From assembly GCF_000170755.1 (NCBI RefSeq), contig NZ_ABCK01000010.1, forward strand, positions 62,001-126,000: 64,000 bases of DNA, in the 5' to 3' direction. The translations under genes and the position numbers were made by a program. The notes under the pieces are model-generated. The model made no database searches. It saw only the letters and a list, made by a program, of their open reading frames with translations, and was not told where the DNA came from. How positions within the stretch are numbered: the first letter of the stretch is position 1; every line of letters starts with the position of its first letter. This DNA comes from Lentisphaera araneosa HTCC2155 (GTDB lineage: Bacteria; Verrucomicrobiota; Lentisphaeria; Lentisphaerales; Lentisphaeraceae). Positions 62,634-64,000 of the stretch are shown piece after piece.

Positions 62634-64000
62634 CGTTTCTAAGCCTCATGCTTATCAGCTCTTCCTTACTTGCAAAAGACGTCGCCCCATCAGTTAATGA
62701 ACTCATTGCAAGCGGAGATTCAGTTTTAACTGCCAACGATCATTACCGCACTTATGAAATCAAAGGCGGAGCTGCTGAATTCTCGTGCAATCACTTACGC
62801 CTTCGTATTGCCGCCAATACTAGACTTGTCTCCATTAAACATCTCCCAGACGGCAAAGAGCTTCTCAATACAAATTTTCCTAGCTTGGGTTTTTATCTCA
62901 TTGGACGCAATGCTAAGCCCATTGCATTTGCTTCTCTACATAAGCTTGAGGACAATAGCTATATGGTGGTCTCTAAACGCGGCTCACAGAAAGTTATTTT
63001 TTCGGTCATAGAATCAGAAGAGTATATTGCTTTTCGAATTAAATCCCTTGTGGGTATCCCCAAATCGTCCAACTACACTCTTGCTTTTGGAATCAATGGT
63101 GACCATCGCTTACGTCCCATGCCATTAGACTACATGACTTTTTTCAGTGGCATGGACCCATTAAACCGTAAATTTCCTGTCACATGGCCTGCACTCTGGA
63201 TGGGTTCAGAAAACTACCTAGGTGAGCCTTTACCACGTGGTGGTTTTGCACTCTATTACGACGAAGGAGATGAAGCGGAGGACGAGATCTTCATTAATAT
63301 CTGGGCCAATGAAAAATTGCCCCACCCAAAGGTTGAATACGATTGGGATATTGCAGGAGTTAAGCGATGGATGAAAGACTGGACCAACACTTTCTCTGAT
63401 CGCAGTTCTTTTTGGTACTCACATGTCAAAGGAAGTGATGAATTTGAAAGGCTACTTCCCCACATCGATAAAATGGGGGTGCGTGAGGTTCATCTCTACC
63501 ACTGGACATGGCACGACAGCGCTCATCACTGTCGGGTAAAAAAAGGAGGCTTCTTTACCAATGGTCGCGAAGATCTAGTTAAGTTTGCTCAAACTTTAAA
63601 CAAAAGAGATAAAAGCCTCTCGCTGCACTATAACTGGTGTGAAATCAATCAAAATGACCCTGTTTTTATTGGGACCTCTCCTCGAAAAGATCTAGCCGAC
63701 TGGGGTAGTGGTACTCTAGCAAAGTCCATTGATGCAGATGAACAAACCATTTATTTTATCCCTGAAAAAGGACTTGAATTGCCAAGCAGAGAATGGCATG
63801 ATCAGCCCGCACCCGCACTCAATCACTGGGTGCACTATAACTTTATTCATGTTAATGATGAAATTATCAAGTTTGAGCAGGCTTTGAATACCGAAGGCAA
63901 AGTATGGGTTTTACGCAATTGCACTCGGGGCTTCGGCTCAACAAACCCCGCAGACCACACAAAAGGGTCTTCAGCTAAAGGTCTCTTGGCTAATTACGGC
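62634..64000 (+). CDS. Secreted putative glycosidase-like protein, unrecognised family (paralogue 3, cut by window edge)
   Basis: An uninterrupted frame of 455 codons running off the right edge. It starts with signal peptide MKKTFLSLMLISSSLLA, then the same beta-sandwich as paralogues 1 and 2 (RLRPMPLDYMTFFSG), IWANEKLPHPKVEYDWDIAGVKRWMKDW, a barrel stretch with EVHLYHWTWHDSAHHC (about 283-298) and LRNCTRGFGSTNPADHTKGSS. The last residues, GLLANYG, align with GLYRIYG (426-432) of paralogue 1. The conserved DA-x-EVH segment should therefore lie roughly 100 bases beyond the window. The gene has its own ECF-like promoter after the sulfatase/CBM6 unit. Confidence 0.8.

Overview
The window looks like chromosome from a marine Lentisphaerota bacterium, probably close to Lentisphaera. 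This is inferred from gene content, with no database search: short prepilin-leader proteins (FTLIE), several DUF1080 proteins, PVC-type secreted c-type cytochromes fused to beta-propellers, a DUF1592/DUF1552 pair, Cys-type sulfatases with a radical-SAM maturase, ThuA and DUF6288 proteins, an ECF sigma factor of the kind expanded in PVC bacteria, and moderate-to-low GC. No phage genes, CRISPR array or rRNA were seen.

Layout. 1-1.6 kb: a DUF4143 ATPase behind 33-bp tandem repeats. 1.6-8.6 kb: a sugar locus on the minus strand (GH36 alpha-galactosidase, FAD oxidoreductase, GntR/LacI-hybrid regulator, a 30-residue prepilin leader and an unknown ORF) with a divergent AraC regulator. 8.7-11.1 kb: an FMN reductase, a histidine phosphatase and the sulfatase maturase, then a tRNA-Pro-like relic and a strong terminator. 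11.4-20.4 kb (minus): DUF1080 and cytochrome-propeller proteins, two recently duplicated prepilins, a chimeric pseudogene and a 1010-residue secreted enzyme candidate, divergent from an ECF sigma factor at 20.5 kb. 21.9-27.5 kb (minus): a 1258-residue cytochrome/DUF1080/propeller fusion and a DUF6288 protein. 27.8-34.1 kb: a mosaic 2057-residue surface protein. 34.2-38.7 kb: a compact five-gene exopolysaccharide operon. 38.8-44.0 kb (minus): a membrane Ser/Thr kinase and a HEAT/NPCBM/cytochrome protein. 44.4-52.0 kb: DUF1592, DUF1552, duplicated-domain cytochrome, sulfatase. 52.1-64 kb: a sulfatase relic, a 1463-residue paralogue of the 1010-residue protein, a prepilin, an array of hairpin repeats, ThuA, sulfatase, CBM6 protein, and a third paralogue cut by the window edge.

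How it works together. Most of the window reads as a secreted system for attacking sulfated polysaccharide: sulfatases activated by the maturase, candidate glycosidases, carbohydrate-binding domains and c-type cytochrome dehydrogenase-like proteins. The strongest new signal is a promoter-like motif, GTTACGC, 15-16 nt, then TCTTAT, found by eye ahead of 12 transcription units on both strands. It fits an ECF-type regulon tying these genes together. The sigma gene at 20530 is a candidate but unproven driver, and it lacks the motif itself. The three giant paralogues belong to a family I do not recognise and are the best candidates for undescribed enzymes. The five-gene exopolysaccharide operon is a second candidate system.
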